Source: Cognatishimia coralii (GTDB lineage: Bacteria; Pseudomonadota; Alphaproteobacteria; Rhodobacterales; Rhodobacteraceae). From it: 64,000 nt of DNA. Location: positions 1,054,001-1,118,000 of the forward strand of contig NZ_JBBGAZ010000001.1 of the NCBI RefSeq assembly GCF_037478305.1, given 5' to 3'. A program made the position numbers and the translations under genes. The notes below the pieces were generated by a model, which was not told the origin of the DNA, made no database searches, and was given only the letters and a program-made list of their open reading frames with translations. Of this stretch, positions 1-9,585 are shown one piece after another. Position 1 is the stretch's first letter. Every line of letters begins with the position of its first letter.

Positions 1-75
1 CCGGCGACCATTGATGATCCGGTTATTCTCGATGAGATCACCGAAGCTCTGCAATCCCTCGGCTACGCCAAATAG
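1..75 (+). CDS. 3' end of an unidentified gene
   Basis: An open frame runs from the window edge to a TAG at 73-75 and encodes the last 24 residues of a protein ending ...LQSLGYAK. The fragment is too short to assign a family. It is acidic and looks like a normal soluble C-terminus. A strong GC-rich hairpin follows directly, so this is probably the last gene of its transcription unit, convergent with nadK. Confidence 0.5.
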   Translation, partial: PATIDDPVILDEITEALQSLGYAK

Positions 76-83
76 ACACGGAA

Positions 84-127
84 CCGCGCGCGGCGGGACT
101 TTGCCAACGGCAAACCGCGGCGCGCGC
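84..127. terminator. GC-rich hairpin between convergent genes
   Basis: The arms are GCGCGCGGCGG...TTTGCC and GGCAAA..CCGCGGCGCGCGC around a short AAC loop, followed by TTTT on the plus strand. It sits in the only gap between the upstream plus-strand gene (stop at 75) and the minus-strand NAD kinase (stop at 130). It can therefore serve as a shared, bidirectional terminator. Confidence 0.6.
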
Positions 128-129
128 TT

Positions 130-897
130 TTAGACGAATTGTTCTCGGATCAGACGCTCTTCCAGTCCATGGCCCGGATCAAACAGGATGCGGTGTCCCA
201 CCGCTGGCTCTGACTTGATCTCGACCGTGGCCACGTTGCGCACAGAGCGGCTGTCTGCATCGGCCATCACGGGCCGTTTTTCGGGATTGGTGACTTCAAA
301 GGTCACGGTCGAGGACTTACGCACCAAGGCCCCCCGCCACCGACGCGGACGAAACGGCGCGATGGCCGTCAGGGCCAGGACATCCGAGCCAATCGGCAAA
401 ATCGGGCCGTGTGCTGAATAGTTATAGGCCGTCGATCCCGCCGGTGTCGCCAACAAAGCGCCGTCGCAGACCAGCTCTTCCATCCGCATGCGCCCATCAA
501 TCCAGATCCGCAGCTTCGCCGCCTGCGGGCCTTGGCGCAGCAATGACACCTCGTTGATCGCAAGTGCAGAATGCACCGTACCGTCAACTTGCGTCGCGGT
601 CATGGTCAGCGGGTTGATGATCTCTTCCTCGGCGTCTGCAAGCCGGGCCATCAGGTCCTCGGAGGCGTATTCATTCATCAGAAACCCGACGGTGCCCCGG
701 TTCATCCCATAGACGGGAACGTCTAGCTCCTGCGTGCCGTGCAAGGTCTGCAGCATGAATCCATCACCCCCAAGCGCCACAATCAGATCGGCCTCTTCAG
801 GCGCGCAAGTGCCGTGCATAGCGACCAACTCCGCCTGACCCGTCTGCGCGGACTCAGCCTCTGAGGCCAGAAATGCGATTCTTTTGCGGTCCGCCAC
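130..897 (-). CDS. nadK: NAD kinase
   Basis: Phosphorylates NAD to NADP in the cytoplasm. The family signature GGDG lies about 43 residues from the chosen start, in the context IVALGGDGFMLQT. It is followed by the NE..LLR segment and the TPAGSTAYNYSAHGP block that forms the nucleotide site. The ORF stays open to 954, but I chose GTG at 897, giving 255 residues. That start has AGGA about 9 bases upstream, and the protein then begins MADRKRIAFLAS, as other alphaproteobacterial NadK proteins do. It is divergent from glyA, with about 170 bases between the start codons. The family is certain and the exact start fairly likely. Confidence 0.93.
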   Translation of the reverse strand: MADRKRIAFLASEAESAQTGQAELVAMHGTCAPEEADLIVALGGDGFMLQTLHGTQELDVPVYGMNRGTVGFLMNEYASEDLMARLADAEEEIINPLTMTATQVDGTVHSALAINEVSLLRQGPQAAKLRIWIDGRMRMEELVCDGALLATPAGSTAYNYSAHGPILPIGSDVLALTAIAPFRPRRWRGALVRKSSTVTFEVTNPEKRPVMADADSRSVRNVATVEIKSEPAVGHRILFDPGHGLEERLIREQFV

Positions 898-1020
898 GGC
901 GTGATTCCTGTTTCCAAAGCCCGAAATCTGGTTCCGAAAGAAACATAAGTTCACAGCAAGCGCCAGCCATGGCGCGATGAAATCGCACAGGGTCGCTTTT
1001 TGGTCTTTTAGCCCAGGGGT

Positions 1021-1036
1021 GTTTCCGATAGGAAAC
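1021..1036. promoter_or_regulatory. Inverted repeat upstream of glyA
   Basis: GTTTCC-GATA-GGAAAC is a perfect 6-bp inverted repeat, 35 bases before the glyA ATG in the nadK/glyA divergent gap. It could be a repressor site or a small leader hairpin. I recognise no known regulator for it. Confidence 0.35.
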
Positions 1037-1070
1037 CTGCAAATTTAAACCTCATTTCGGAGCCTCATAA

Positions 1071-2363
1071 ATGACCGCATCCACCGACACTGGTTTCTTC
1101 ACGGAAAGCCTCGCCACACGTGACCCAGAGCTGTTTGGCTCTATCACCGACGAGCTGGGCCGTCAGCGCGATGAAATCGAGCTGATCGCGTCCGAGAACA
1201 TCGTTTCCGCCGCTGTGATGGAAGCGCAGGGCTCTGTCATGACCAACAAGTATGCCGAGGGCTATCCGGGCCGTCGCTACTATGGCGGTTGCCAATATGT
1301 GGACGTGGCCGAAAACCTCGCGATTGACCGTGCGAAACAGCTTTTCGGCTGTGAGTTTGCCAATGTGCAGCCGAATTCTGGGTCTCAGGCCAACCAAGGC
1401 GTATTTCAGGCGCTGATCAAACCAGGCGATACCATTCTGGGCATGAACCTCGCCTCTGGCGGCCACCTGACCCACGGTGCGGCGCCAAACCAGTCCGGCA
1501 AATGGTTTAAGGCGGTTCAATATGGTGTGCGTCAGCAGGACAACCTGATCGACTATGATGAGGTCGAGGCGCTGGCACTTGAGCACAAGCCTCAGCTGAT
1601 CATCGCGGGCGGCTCGGCGATCCCACGCGTCATCGATTTCGCCAAGTTCCGCGAAATCGCCGACAAGGTTGGCGCCTATCTGCACGTTGATATGGCGCAC
1701 TTCGCGGGTCTCGTGGCCGCAGGCGAGCACCCATCGCCTTTCCCCTACGCAGATGTCGCGACCACCACGACCCACAAGACCCTGCGCGGTCCACGTGGCG
1801 GTATGATCCTGACCAACGACGAAGCCATCGCCAAGAAGGTGAACTCTGCGATCTTCCCAGGCATTCAGGGCGGCCCGCTGATGCATGTCATCGCGGCCAA
1901 AGCCGTCGCGTTTGGCGAGGCCCTGCGTCCTGAATTTAAGACCTATCAGCAGAACGTCCGCGCCAATGCGGTGGCTCTGGCCGATCAGCTGATGAAGGGT
2001 GGTCTGGACATCGTCACCGGTGGCACTGACACCCACGTCATGCTCGTCGACCTGCGCCCCAAAGGCGTGAAGGGCAACGCCACTGAGAAGGCTCTGGGCC
2101 GCGCGCATATCACCTGCAACAAGAACGGCATCCCGTTTGACCCTGAGAAGCCGATGGTGACCTCGGGCATCCGTCTGGGCACCCCTGCGGGCACGACCCG
2201 CGGCTTTGGCGAGGCCGAGTTCCGCAAGATCGCGGATCTGATCATCGAAGTCGTTGATGGGCTGGCAGCCAACGGCGAGGACGGCAACCAAGCGGTTGAG
2301 GAGAAAGTCAAAGGCGAAGTGGCAGAACTCTGCGCACGTTTCCCGCTGTATGAAGGTCGCTGA
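1071..2363 (+). CDS. glyA: Serine hydroxymethyltransferase
   Basis: PLP enzyme converting serine and tetrahydrofolate to glycine and 5,10-methylene-THF, the main source of one-carbon units. It is 430 residues, the normal bacterial length. The PLP lysine is K236 in TTTTHKTLRGPRGG. The YAEGYPGRRYYGG segment and the SGSQAN phosphate-binding region are intact. GGAG lies about 7 bases before the ATG. It appears monocistronic, because a textbook terminator follows the stop codon within 30 bases. Confidence 0.98.
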   Translation: MTASTDTGFFTESLATRDPELFGSITDELGRQRDEIELIASENIVSAAVMEAQGSVMTNKYAEGYPGRRYYGGCQYVDVAENLAIDRAKQLFGCEFANVQPNSGSQANQGVFQALIKPGDTILGMNLASGGHLTHGAAPNQSGKWFKAVQYGVRQQDNLIDYDEVEALALEHKPQLIIAGGSAIPRVIDFAKFREIADKVGAYLHVDMAHFAGLVAAGEHPSPFPYADVATTTTHKTLRGPRGGMILTNDEAIAKKVNSAIFPGIQGGPLMHVIAAKAVAFGEALRPEFKTYQQNVRANAVALADQLMKGGLDIVTGGTDTHVMLVDLRPKGVKGNATEKALGRAHITCNKNGIPFDPEKPMVTSGIRLGTPAGTTRGFGEAEFRKIADLIIEVVDGLAANGEDGNQAVEEKVKGEVAELCARFPLYEGR

Positions 2364-2390
2364 TTGCGAAGACGCAATTGCTTGTGACAC

Positions 2391-2425
2391 AAAGGGCGCG
2401 CAGATTACTGCGCGCCCTTTCTTTT
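2391..2425 (+). terminator. Rho-independent terminator of glyA
   Basis: AAAGGGCGCGCAG-ATTA-CTGCGCGCCCTTT is a perfect 13-bp stem that runs into CTTTT. It lies 28 bases after the glyA stop and only 11 bases before the next gene's ATG. Confidence 0.93.
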
Positions 2426-2435
2426 GCTTAACCTG

Positions 2436-3284
2436 ATGACTTCAAAGCTCAGCCGCACCCAACAGATTGAACGACAGCTCGGCGACTGGACCCGCGCGCG
2501 ATTGCCGTATGGGGTCGCGGAACTGGTTATGTTCACACTGAAACAAGGCTGGGCTGCACTCTTTGGGGCATTGATGCTTCTGGGGATCATCCTGTCGTCT
2601 CTGGTTTGGCAGGAGCAGTGGTCAATCGCCCGCTATGACGCTTTGCTGATCTATGCGATATCCCTTCAGATCTTGTTTCTGATGACGGGTCTCGAGACCT
2701 GGGATGAGGCCCGCGTCATTCTGCTGTTTCACCTGACCGGGACCGCGATGGAGATCTTTAAGGTCAATGCGGGCAGCTGGGCTTACCCAGAAGCGAGCCT
2801 TATGAAGCTTTGGGGCGTCCCGATGTTCTCGGGGTTTATGTATGCGTCGGTTGGCTCATATATGGCGCGGGTGATCCGGCTTTTTGATATGCGGTTTTCA
2901 CCCTACCCGCCGCTATGGATGAGTTTTGCCCTCGCGGGTGCAATTTACATCAACTTCTTTGCTCATCACTTTGTAACCGACATTAGGCTGGTTCTATTCG
3001 TGGCCACCGTCGTAATTTTCGCCCGAACCCGCGTTTGGTTTCGAATTGCCGAGCGCCACTACTGGATGCCCCTGCCTCTTGCTGCTTTCTTTTCCAGTTT
3101 CGCGCTTTGGATTGCGGAGAACGTCGGAACGCGCACCAAAACCTGGCTCTACAACGGGCAAACCGCCCAAGAGCTCGTAAGCTTTTCAAAACTCGGTTCT
3201 TGGTACCTGTTGCTGTATGTCAGCTTTGTTACTGTCACCCTCGTGGCACGGGAAGCCATTCGAAGCAGTAAGCCACAACCTTAG
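2436..3284 (+). CDS. DUF817 family integral membrane protein
   Basis: A 282-residue hydrophobic protein with about eight predicted membrane spans. The pattern (LGDW near the N-terminus, KQGWAALFG, TAMEIFKV, GSWAYPE, SGFMYASVGSYM) matches the DUF817 family of uncharacterised membrane proteins. ATG at 2436 gives the family-like N-terminus MTSKLSRTQQIERQLGDW. No Shine-Dalgarno is visible, and the ATG falls 11 bases after the T-tract of the glyA terminator. Expression therefore depends on readthrough or on a promoter hidden in 2364-2435. No function is known. Confidence 0.8.
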   Translation: MTSKLSRTQQIERQLGDWTRARLPYGVAELVMFTLKQGWAALFGALMLLGIILSSLVWQEQWSIARYDALLIYAISLQILFLMTGLETWDEARVILLFHLTGTAMEIFKVNAGSWAYPEASLMKLWGVPMFSGFMYASVGSYMARVIRLFDMRFSPYPPLWMSFALAGAIYINFFAHHFVTDIRLVLFVATVVIFARTRVWFRIAERHYWMPLPLAAFFSSFALWIAENVGTRTKTWLYNGQTAQELVSFSKLGSWYLLLYVSFVTVTLVAREAIRSSKPQP

Positions 3285-3481
3285 GGAGATTTTCATTCGA
3301 TTTTTTGAAGCTATCACCAGGCCGTAGCTAGCGCTCTGCGACGTACTGAAAACTGCACGGGATTGCATGTCACCTCGGCTTTCGGCGACGGGAATAGTTT
3401 TTTGGCTCGCAAGATTCTTGCGTTTCCGCTTCCGTAACAATCTGAATTTCAATTATATTTCTGTTCTTGAATGTGAAACGG

Positions 3482-3503
3482 CACCTCGAATCAACTCGAG
3501 GTG
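3482..3503. other. Perfect 8-bp inverted repeat
   Basis: CACCTCGA-ATCAAC-TCGAGGTG lies between the DUF817 gene (stop 3284) and the minus-strand hypothetical gene (stop 3546). No T-tract follows on either strand. It is either a weak terminator for one of the two convergent genes or a protein site. The rest of 3285-3545 shows nothing I can name. Confidence 0.35.
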
Positions 3504-3545
3504 GTCACCGTTCCAATTTTCAGGATTTTGGGGTGGTCGCGCCGC

Positions 3546-3920
3546 TTAGACGAAGCCTTGCCATTGCAGGAAAAACACCAGCAACGCGCTCGCAATACCA
3601 AGATGCACCATAGCTTCCCAACGGCCACCAGTCATCTTGCGAAGGCGTACTTCCTCTGGATCGTAATAGACAAGATCGTCCACAAGACCGCTCATCAAAC
3701 CCTCAAATTCTTCAATTTCTTCAGGGTTTGTTGTGCCTTCAGGACCTATGCGCTGATGCAAATTGACCAGGCGATCCGCCGTCTTATGCGTCCGTTTCGG
3801 CAGCTTGCGCTTCATTTGGCGCATAGCCTGATCCAGACTTTCCCCTTCCACACCAAACTTTCTCCGGATAATCAGCCGAAGAATAAAGATGTTGTGTTCC
3901 ACATCCTCTAGTTCAATCAT
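3546..3920 (-). CDS. Conserved hypothetical protein with C-terminal membrane anchor
   Basis: A 124-residue protein beginning MIELEDVEHNIFILRLI. It has a basic, predicted helical middle (KRKLPKRTHKTADRLVNLHQ), an acidic stretch (NPEEIEEFEGLM) and one C-terminal hydrophobic segment (HLGIASALLVFFLQW), which suggests a tail-anchored inner-membrane protein. The ORF extends to 3953, but ATG at 3920 has GGGGA 5 bases upstream and is preferred. It is divergent from the esterase gene at 3978 with a 57-base gap. I do not recognise a family. Confidence 0.6.
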   Translation of the reverse strand: MIELEDVEHNIFILRLIIRRKFGVEGESLDQAMRQMKRKLPKRTHKTADRLVNLHQRIGPEGTTNPEEIEEFEGLMSGLVDDLVYYDPEEVRLRKMTGGRWEAMVHLGIASALLVFFLQWQGFV

Positions 3921-3977
3921 ATCGTCCCCACGACTTTGCGATCCCCACCGCATCGTTAACCTTTCGGTAACACTTCA

Positions 3978-4745
3978 ATGCTGCAGAAAATCGACTATCC
4001 AAATCAATCCTCACGTAACCCTTTGCTGGTGGTGCACGGGCTTTATGGCTCTGCGCGCAACTGGGGGGTGGTGTGTCGAAAGCTCTCTGCGGAGCGCCCC
4101 GTTCACGCGGTTGACAACCGCAACCATGGGGAGAGTAGCTGGCGTGACACACACAGCTATCTGGACCTGGCGCAAGACCTTGCTGAGGTGATTGAGGCCG
4201 AGTTCGGCAAGGTCGACCTTCTGGGCCACTCTATGGGCGGCAAAGCGGCCATGACGTTGGCTCTGACCCGCCCTGACCTTGTGAACCGCCTGATCGTGGC
4301 TGACATCGCCCCTGTGACCTATACCCACAGCCAGCTGCAGTTCATCCACGCCATGCGCAAAGTGGACATTACGACGGTCGAGAAGCGCTCTGACGCGCTG
4401 GCACAGCTTGAGGCGGCTGGGGTAGAGGATCCGACGCTCAGGTCCTTCTTCACGCAATCACTGGACCTCAAGGCCAAAATATGGCGGTTGAACCTCGACA
4501 CGCTTGAAGCCGAGATGCCAAAGATCATGAGTTTCCCAGACATTTCCGGCGAGTTCACGGGCAAGACGCTCTTCCTGTCGGGCTCAAACTCGGACTACGT
4601 GCTGCCCGAACACCGCCCTCTGATCAAAAGCCTCTTTCCAAAGGCCGCCTTCGTGAAAATCTCGGGCGCAGGGCACTGGCTGCACGCCGAAAAACCCGCC
4701 GAATTCATCGCCACAGTGGACGCCTGGTTAAAGCGTGGTGAATAA
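3978..4745 (+). CDS. Alpha/beta-fold hydrolase (YbfF-like esterase)
   Basis: 255 residues with a complete alpha/beta-hydrolase core. LLVVHGLYGSARNW carries the oxyanion-loop HG. GHSMGGKAAM is the nucleophile elbow, with Ser near residue 85. The C-terminal GAGHWLHAEKP supplies the catalytic His. VDNRNHGESS is typical of the YbfF/abhydrolase-11 esterases, which hydrolyse short acyl (thio)esters. There is no signal peptide, so it acts in the cytoplasm. The true substrate cannot be told from sequence. Confidence 0.85.
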   Translation: MLQKIDYPNQSSRNPLLVVHGLYGSARNWGVVCRKLSAERPVHAVDNRNHGESSWRDTHSYLDLAQDLAEVIEAEFGKVDLLGHSMGGKAAMTLALTRPDLVNRLIVADIAPVTYTHSQLQFIHAMRKVDITTVEKRSDALAQLEAAGVEDPTLRSFFTQSLDLKAKIWRLNLDTLEAEMPKIMSFPDISGEFTGKTLFLSGSNSDYVLPEHRPLIKSLFPKAAFVKISGAGHWLHAEKPAEFIATVDAWLKRGE

Positions 4746-4857
4746 ACCACACCATCCAGTGTAAAAACACCACGCTCACCACAAGATGCTGTTGATTTCA
4801 CGGGGATCGACGGCTAACAGAGAGCCATTAGGTACATAGACGCGGTATGTAGTTCTG

Positions 4858-4995
4858 ACGCAAGGGGTCGCTGCCAATGGCAACGACCCCTTCTGCGTTT
4901 CAGCATGGAAGAAGACGTCAGGTACTCAGACGCGGTCCTCGTAGTATGCTCCGTGAGGTTGCCCTCCTGGGCGCACAATCCTGACGCCTTCCATG
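4858..4995. ncRNA. Candidate structured RNA (two adjacent hairpins)
   Basis: The first hairpin pairs ACGCA-AGGGGTCGCTGCC with GGCAACGACCCCTT-TGCGT (4858-4898). The second is a long interrupted stem: CATGGAAG (4904-4911) plus CGTCAGG (4916-4922) pair with CCTGACG (4980-4986) plus CTTCCATG (4988-4995). Its 57-base apical region contains a further CCTC/GAGG pairing (4937-4940 with 4955-4958). Such nested complementarity over about 140 bases without an ORF suggests a structured RNA. I could not match it to 6S, RNase P, SRP RNA or tmRNA. The strand is unresolved. Confidence 0.3.
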
Positions 4996-5752
4996 AATGT
5001 CCTGACTTCGCCCTCAACCCACGAGGATCTCTGAACAAAGCCCGTTCATCCGTTTCGCCCTAACCTTTGCAGGTCAGCGCTGCGGGAAAACCCAGCGATA
5101 CCGATCTTACGATCCGCACGCGATACACACCTTGCGGCACATACCAAGGGCTCATCCCCCCAGCCGATCTTTGGCCGAAGCCTCCAATCAGCCCGCGACT
5201 GCCATTCCACCGCCTTCCCATCCTTGGCATCCTAAGACCCCATCTCTGTTTCGGCCAGCGTCCTAAGTCATCCGTGGTTTAAGGTCGTTGCCTCCCTCGC
5301 CCCGCGTCCCCCTTAAGAGACTTTCGCGTCCCGCTCCGGATCTTGCGATCCCTTGCGTTGGATTAACGTTGGCATTTGGATCGGCGATCCGGCAAGGGAA
5401 ATATTTTGTTTTATGCTAATTTCTTGGGGGTAAGTCTTTGAGTTCGCTTGTGGATTTCCTGTGGATAACTCGGATTTCCTGAGCGTCTCGGCTGGCTTGG
5501 GCGATTGAAGGCGAAAATCGCGCGACGGGGTGGTTTCGCGGGTGATTTTCGTAAGGTCCGGCGTGGTTTTGGTGGGTCACGCGGGGTTTGCCGGAGAATC
5601 ACGGGGAATCAGAGCGGCGGAATTGGGGGTGTTTGAACATGGTTTGGGGAATAGGGAAAGGCAGTTTTTGCGTCTGCAGCATAGTTTTCATTGCCTGTGG
5701 CACTGCTGCGTTTTCAATCTATCCCAGCGCCCGGCCCAAGGGGTGGGTGCAA

Positions 5753-5812
5753 AGCGCCCGCCCGTTTTGCCGGAGGCAAACCTTTGGTTTGACGGGGGGC
5801 GGGTCGGGCGCT
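5753..5812 (-). terminator. Probable 3' hairpin of lepA
   Basis: AGCGCCCG (5753-5760) pairs with CGGGCGCT (5805-5812), with more G/C pairing inside. It lies 21-80 bases beyond the lepA stop codon. There is no clear U-tract, so it may protect the 3' end rather than act as a classical terminator. A second small hairpin, AGAGC-ACGG-GCTCT, overlaps the lepA stop at 5821-5834. Confidence 0.45.
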
Positions 5813-5832
5813 GCCCATGCAGAGCACGGGCT

Positions 5833-7635
<1,803 letters not shown>

Positions 7636-7837
7636 GGCAAGCCATATGGATCGGAATTGCGGCTTGGTCAATGGGCGAAGAGATACGCCAGAGGCGTCGT
7701 AGATTTCTTTACCGTTAGATCGCTGACCAAATGGTTAAAATCAATTTAAAGTTGAAAAAATGATATTGACGCACGCAAAAAGGGCGGATTGAATACTTCG
7801 TACGATATAGCAATCGATTTTATTGAGGTCATTGTGC

Positions 7838-8284
7838 ATGGAAAAGCAAAGCATCAGACGCATTGTGTTTTTTTCAACAGCCGCAAACGACTTGGAGCGC
7901 GAAGATCTGCTCGAATTGTTTGATATGGCATCCCGAAATTCGACGGCCAATTCGCTGACCGGACTATCAATGTACCACAGACGCAGCTTCTGCCACATTC
8001 GAGAGGGTGATCCCAATGAGATCACGAAATCCCTCGTGCGAATGGAGCAGTCGCACTGGCACTATAACCTTTCGATCGTCTCAGACACGATCGTCGAAAG
8101 GCGCAGGTTCCGGAGATGGTTTTTTGCCTTTGAGGGTGGTGGGAAATTTGAGGATCGCGGGCCGAACCAGATCCTGGAGATTCACAAGATCTTTGAAACT
8201 CCAGAACTCGATTACGCCTTTGAGGATTTGGCGTGTCGCAGTTTCGCACAAGCTTTCACGGACGATATTAAAGCGCCGACTTAA
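7838..8284 (+). CDS. BLUF-fold protein lacking the photoactive residues
   Basis: 148 residues; the N-terminal ~95 follow the BLUF blue-light flavin domain (RRIVFFSTA, LTGLSMY, FCHIREG, RRRFRRW). Against the known BLUF pattern the three key positions have changed. The photoactive Tyr is F11, the flavin-binding Asn is S35 (the preceding N34 remains), and the essential Gln is H53. W94 is kept. A normal BLUF photocycle is therefore not expected, and the domain may be a light-independent partner protein or may not bind flavin. The C-terminal ~50 residues have no recognised domain. Start ATG at 7838 has GAGG about 9 bases upstream. Its TAA overlaps the TTA of arsJ in TTAA at 8281-8284. Confidence 0.7.
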   Translation: MEKQSIRRIVFFSTAANDLEREDLLELFDMASRNSTANSLTGLSMYHRRSFCHIREGDPNEITKSLVRMEQSHWHYNLSIVSDTIVERRRFRRWFFAFEGGGKFEDRGPNQILEIHKIFETPELDYAFEDLACRSFAQAFTDDIKAPT

Positions 8285-9519
8285 CCAGATCGTTTGAGCC
8301 GCATGGCCGCCAGTGTGGACGCCAATGCCATAAGTGCCGCTGTGAATAGGCATAGTGGCAGGCCACCGATTTGGTAGCTAACCCCTGATAGAAGTGTCCC
8401 GATCAAGCGACCTGCGGCGTTCGACATGTAGTAAAACCCAACGTCCATGGTTACGCGCTCTTCGCTGGTGAAGGCGAGGATCAGATAGCTGTGGACCGAA
8501 CTATTGACCGCAAAGACAAAGCCAAACAGCAAAAGGCCTGCGACCACAAAATAGACCAATCCCGGGAAGTCCACCCAAACCGCTACAGATATTGCCAGAG
8601 GGATCAGCGTCAGCAAGCCAACCCAATTGATCGCCGAGATAACGATTTCTGGCGTTGCTTTGTCCTTGGCCCTTAAAATCGCCGGCGCCAAACCTTGCAC
8701 CAAACCATAGAGGATGATCCAGACTGCCATAAAGGTGCCGATGGTAAAGAAGGCCGTGCGATTTCCAGCGACGGTTCCGTCCGACAGCACAGAATAGAAG
8801 TAAATCGGAATGCCCACCACGAACCACACGTCGCGCGCTCCAAACAGAAACATGCGCGCCAGGCTTAGGCGGTTGATATTGGGATCGCTTGAAAAGACCT
8901 GACTGAACTTTGCCGATTTTTTGCCCTGCGGCAGCCCTGTTGGCATAAACAGAAATGTCCCAACGAGGATAACGGCCAAGACAGCAGCCATGGCCCAGAC
9001 AGCCGTCTGAAACCCCGCAACGGCCAAAAGACCCGCGCCTAAAAGGAACCCAAAGCCTTTCACTGCATTCTTGGAACCCGTCAACACAGCGACCCATCGA
9101 AACAGGCCTCCGCCTTCTTTGGGGGCAAGGACTTTGACCGCTGATTTCGCGGACATTTTGGACAGGTCTTTCGCCACGCCCGACAGCCCTTGAACACACA
9201 TTACATAAACAACCGAGAGCGCGATGCTCCAGGCGGGATCAAGTTGCGACAGCGCCACAAGCGCCATGACTTGAATACCAAGCCCCAGGTAGAGCGTCAG
9301 CGTTAGCCCAAATCTGGCGGCAATCCATCCGGCGGATAGATTGGTGACCATGCCCATGAATTCATAGAGCAAAAACAGATAGGCCAATTGCACCGGAGAG
9401 AACCCCAGCGTGTGGAAGTGCAAGAGCACCAACATGCGCAAAGCACCGTCCGTGAGCATGAAGGCCCAATAGGCGGCGGTCACGGTGATATAGGCGGCAA
9501 GACCTGTGTTCTGACTCAT
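8281..9519 (-). CDS. arsJ: ArsJ, MFS efflux permease for 1-arseno-3-phosphoglycerate
   Basis: 412 residues, about 12 membrane spans, major facilitator superfamily (opening AYITVTAAYWAFMLTDGALRMLVLLHFH). The call rests on the family pattern and on the immediate upstream GAPDH, the known arsJ partner. GAPDH makes 1-arseno-3-phosphoglycerate from arsenate, and ArsJ exports it before it hydrolyses. Start ATG at 9519 has AGAGGG 4-9 bases upstream; the ORF extends a little further to 9549. It is the last gene of the operon arsRC-acr3-gapdh-arsJ and is separated from gapdh by two hairpins. It ends convergently with the BLUF-like gene. Confidence 0.9.
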   Translation of the reverse strand: MSQNTGLAAYITVTAAYWAFMLTDGALRMLVLLHFHTLGFSPVQLAYLFLLYEFMGMVTNLSAGWIAARFGLTLTLYLGLGIQVMALVALSQLDPAWSIALSVVYVMCVQGLSGVAKDLSKMSAKSAVKVLAPKEGGGLFRWVAVLTGSKNAVKGFGFLLGAGLLAVAGFQTAVWAMAAVLAVILVGTFLFMPTGLPQGKKSAKFSQVFSSDPNINRLSLARMFLFGARDVWFVVGIPIYFYSVLSDGTVAGNRTAFFTIGTFMAVWIILYGLVQGLAPAILRAKDKATPEIVISAINWVGLLTLIPLAISVAVWVDFPGLVYFVVAGLLLFGFVFAVNSSVHSYLILAFTSEERVTMDVGFYYMSNAAGRLIGTLLSGVSYQIGGLPLCLFTAALMALASTLAAMRLKRSG

Positions 9520-9536
9520 TTTACCCTCTCGCAACA

Positions 9537-9580
9537 CGCATTCTTTCAAAGAATGCGACGTTGGAAATTTTCAAATTTCC
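9537..9580 (-). other. Tandem hairpins in the gapdh-arsJ gap
   Basis: CGCATTCTTT-C-AAAGAATGCG (9537-9557) is a perfect 10-bp palindrome. GGAAATTT-TC-AAATTTCC (9563-9580) is a perfect 8-bp one. Both fall in the 66-base gap between gapdh and arsJ. They could set different mRNA levels for the two genes, by stabilising the upstream 3' end or attenuating transcription. They could also be protein sites. Confidence 0.55.
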
Positions 9581-9585
9581 GGGCC

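Larger units (their letters stand above)
4746..5832. other. 1.1 kb stretch without a convincing gene
   Basis: The short ORFs here (4814-5038 minus, 5067-5282 plus, 5411-5602 minus) have compositions unlike real proteins and match no family I know. The stretch holds a near-duplicate sequence (GGTACATAGACGCGGT at 4831 and GGTACTCAGACGCGGT at 4921), two strong hairpins listed separately, a palindrome GGATC-GGC-GATCC near 5380, a perfect DnaA-box-like TGTGGATAA near 5471, and the lepA 3' hairpin. It is the longest gene-free region of the window and the best place to look for an unannotated RNA. Confidence 0.5.

Noticed and set aside
1065..2390. 441-codon minus-strand frame opposite glyA
   Set aside because: Complete antisense shadow of glyA with no start signal or recognisable domain.
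4746..5300. 6S RNA, RNase P RNA, SRP RNA or tmRNA
   Set aside because: I looked for the conserved sequence blocks of each on both strands and found none; kept only as an unnamed structured candidate.
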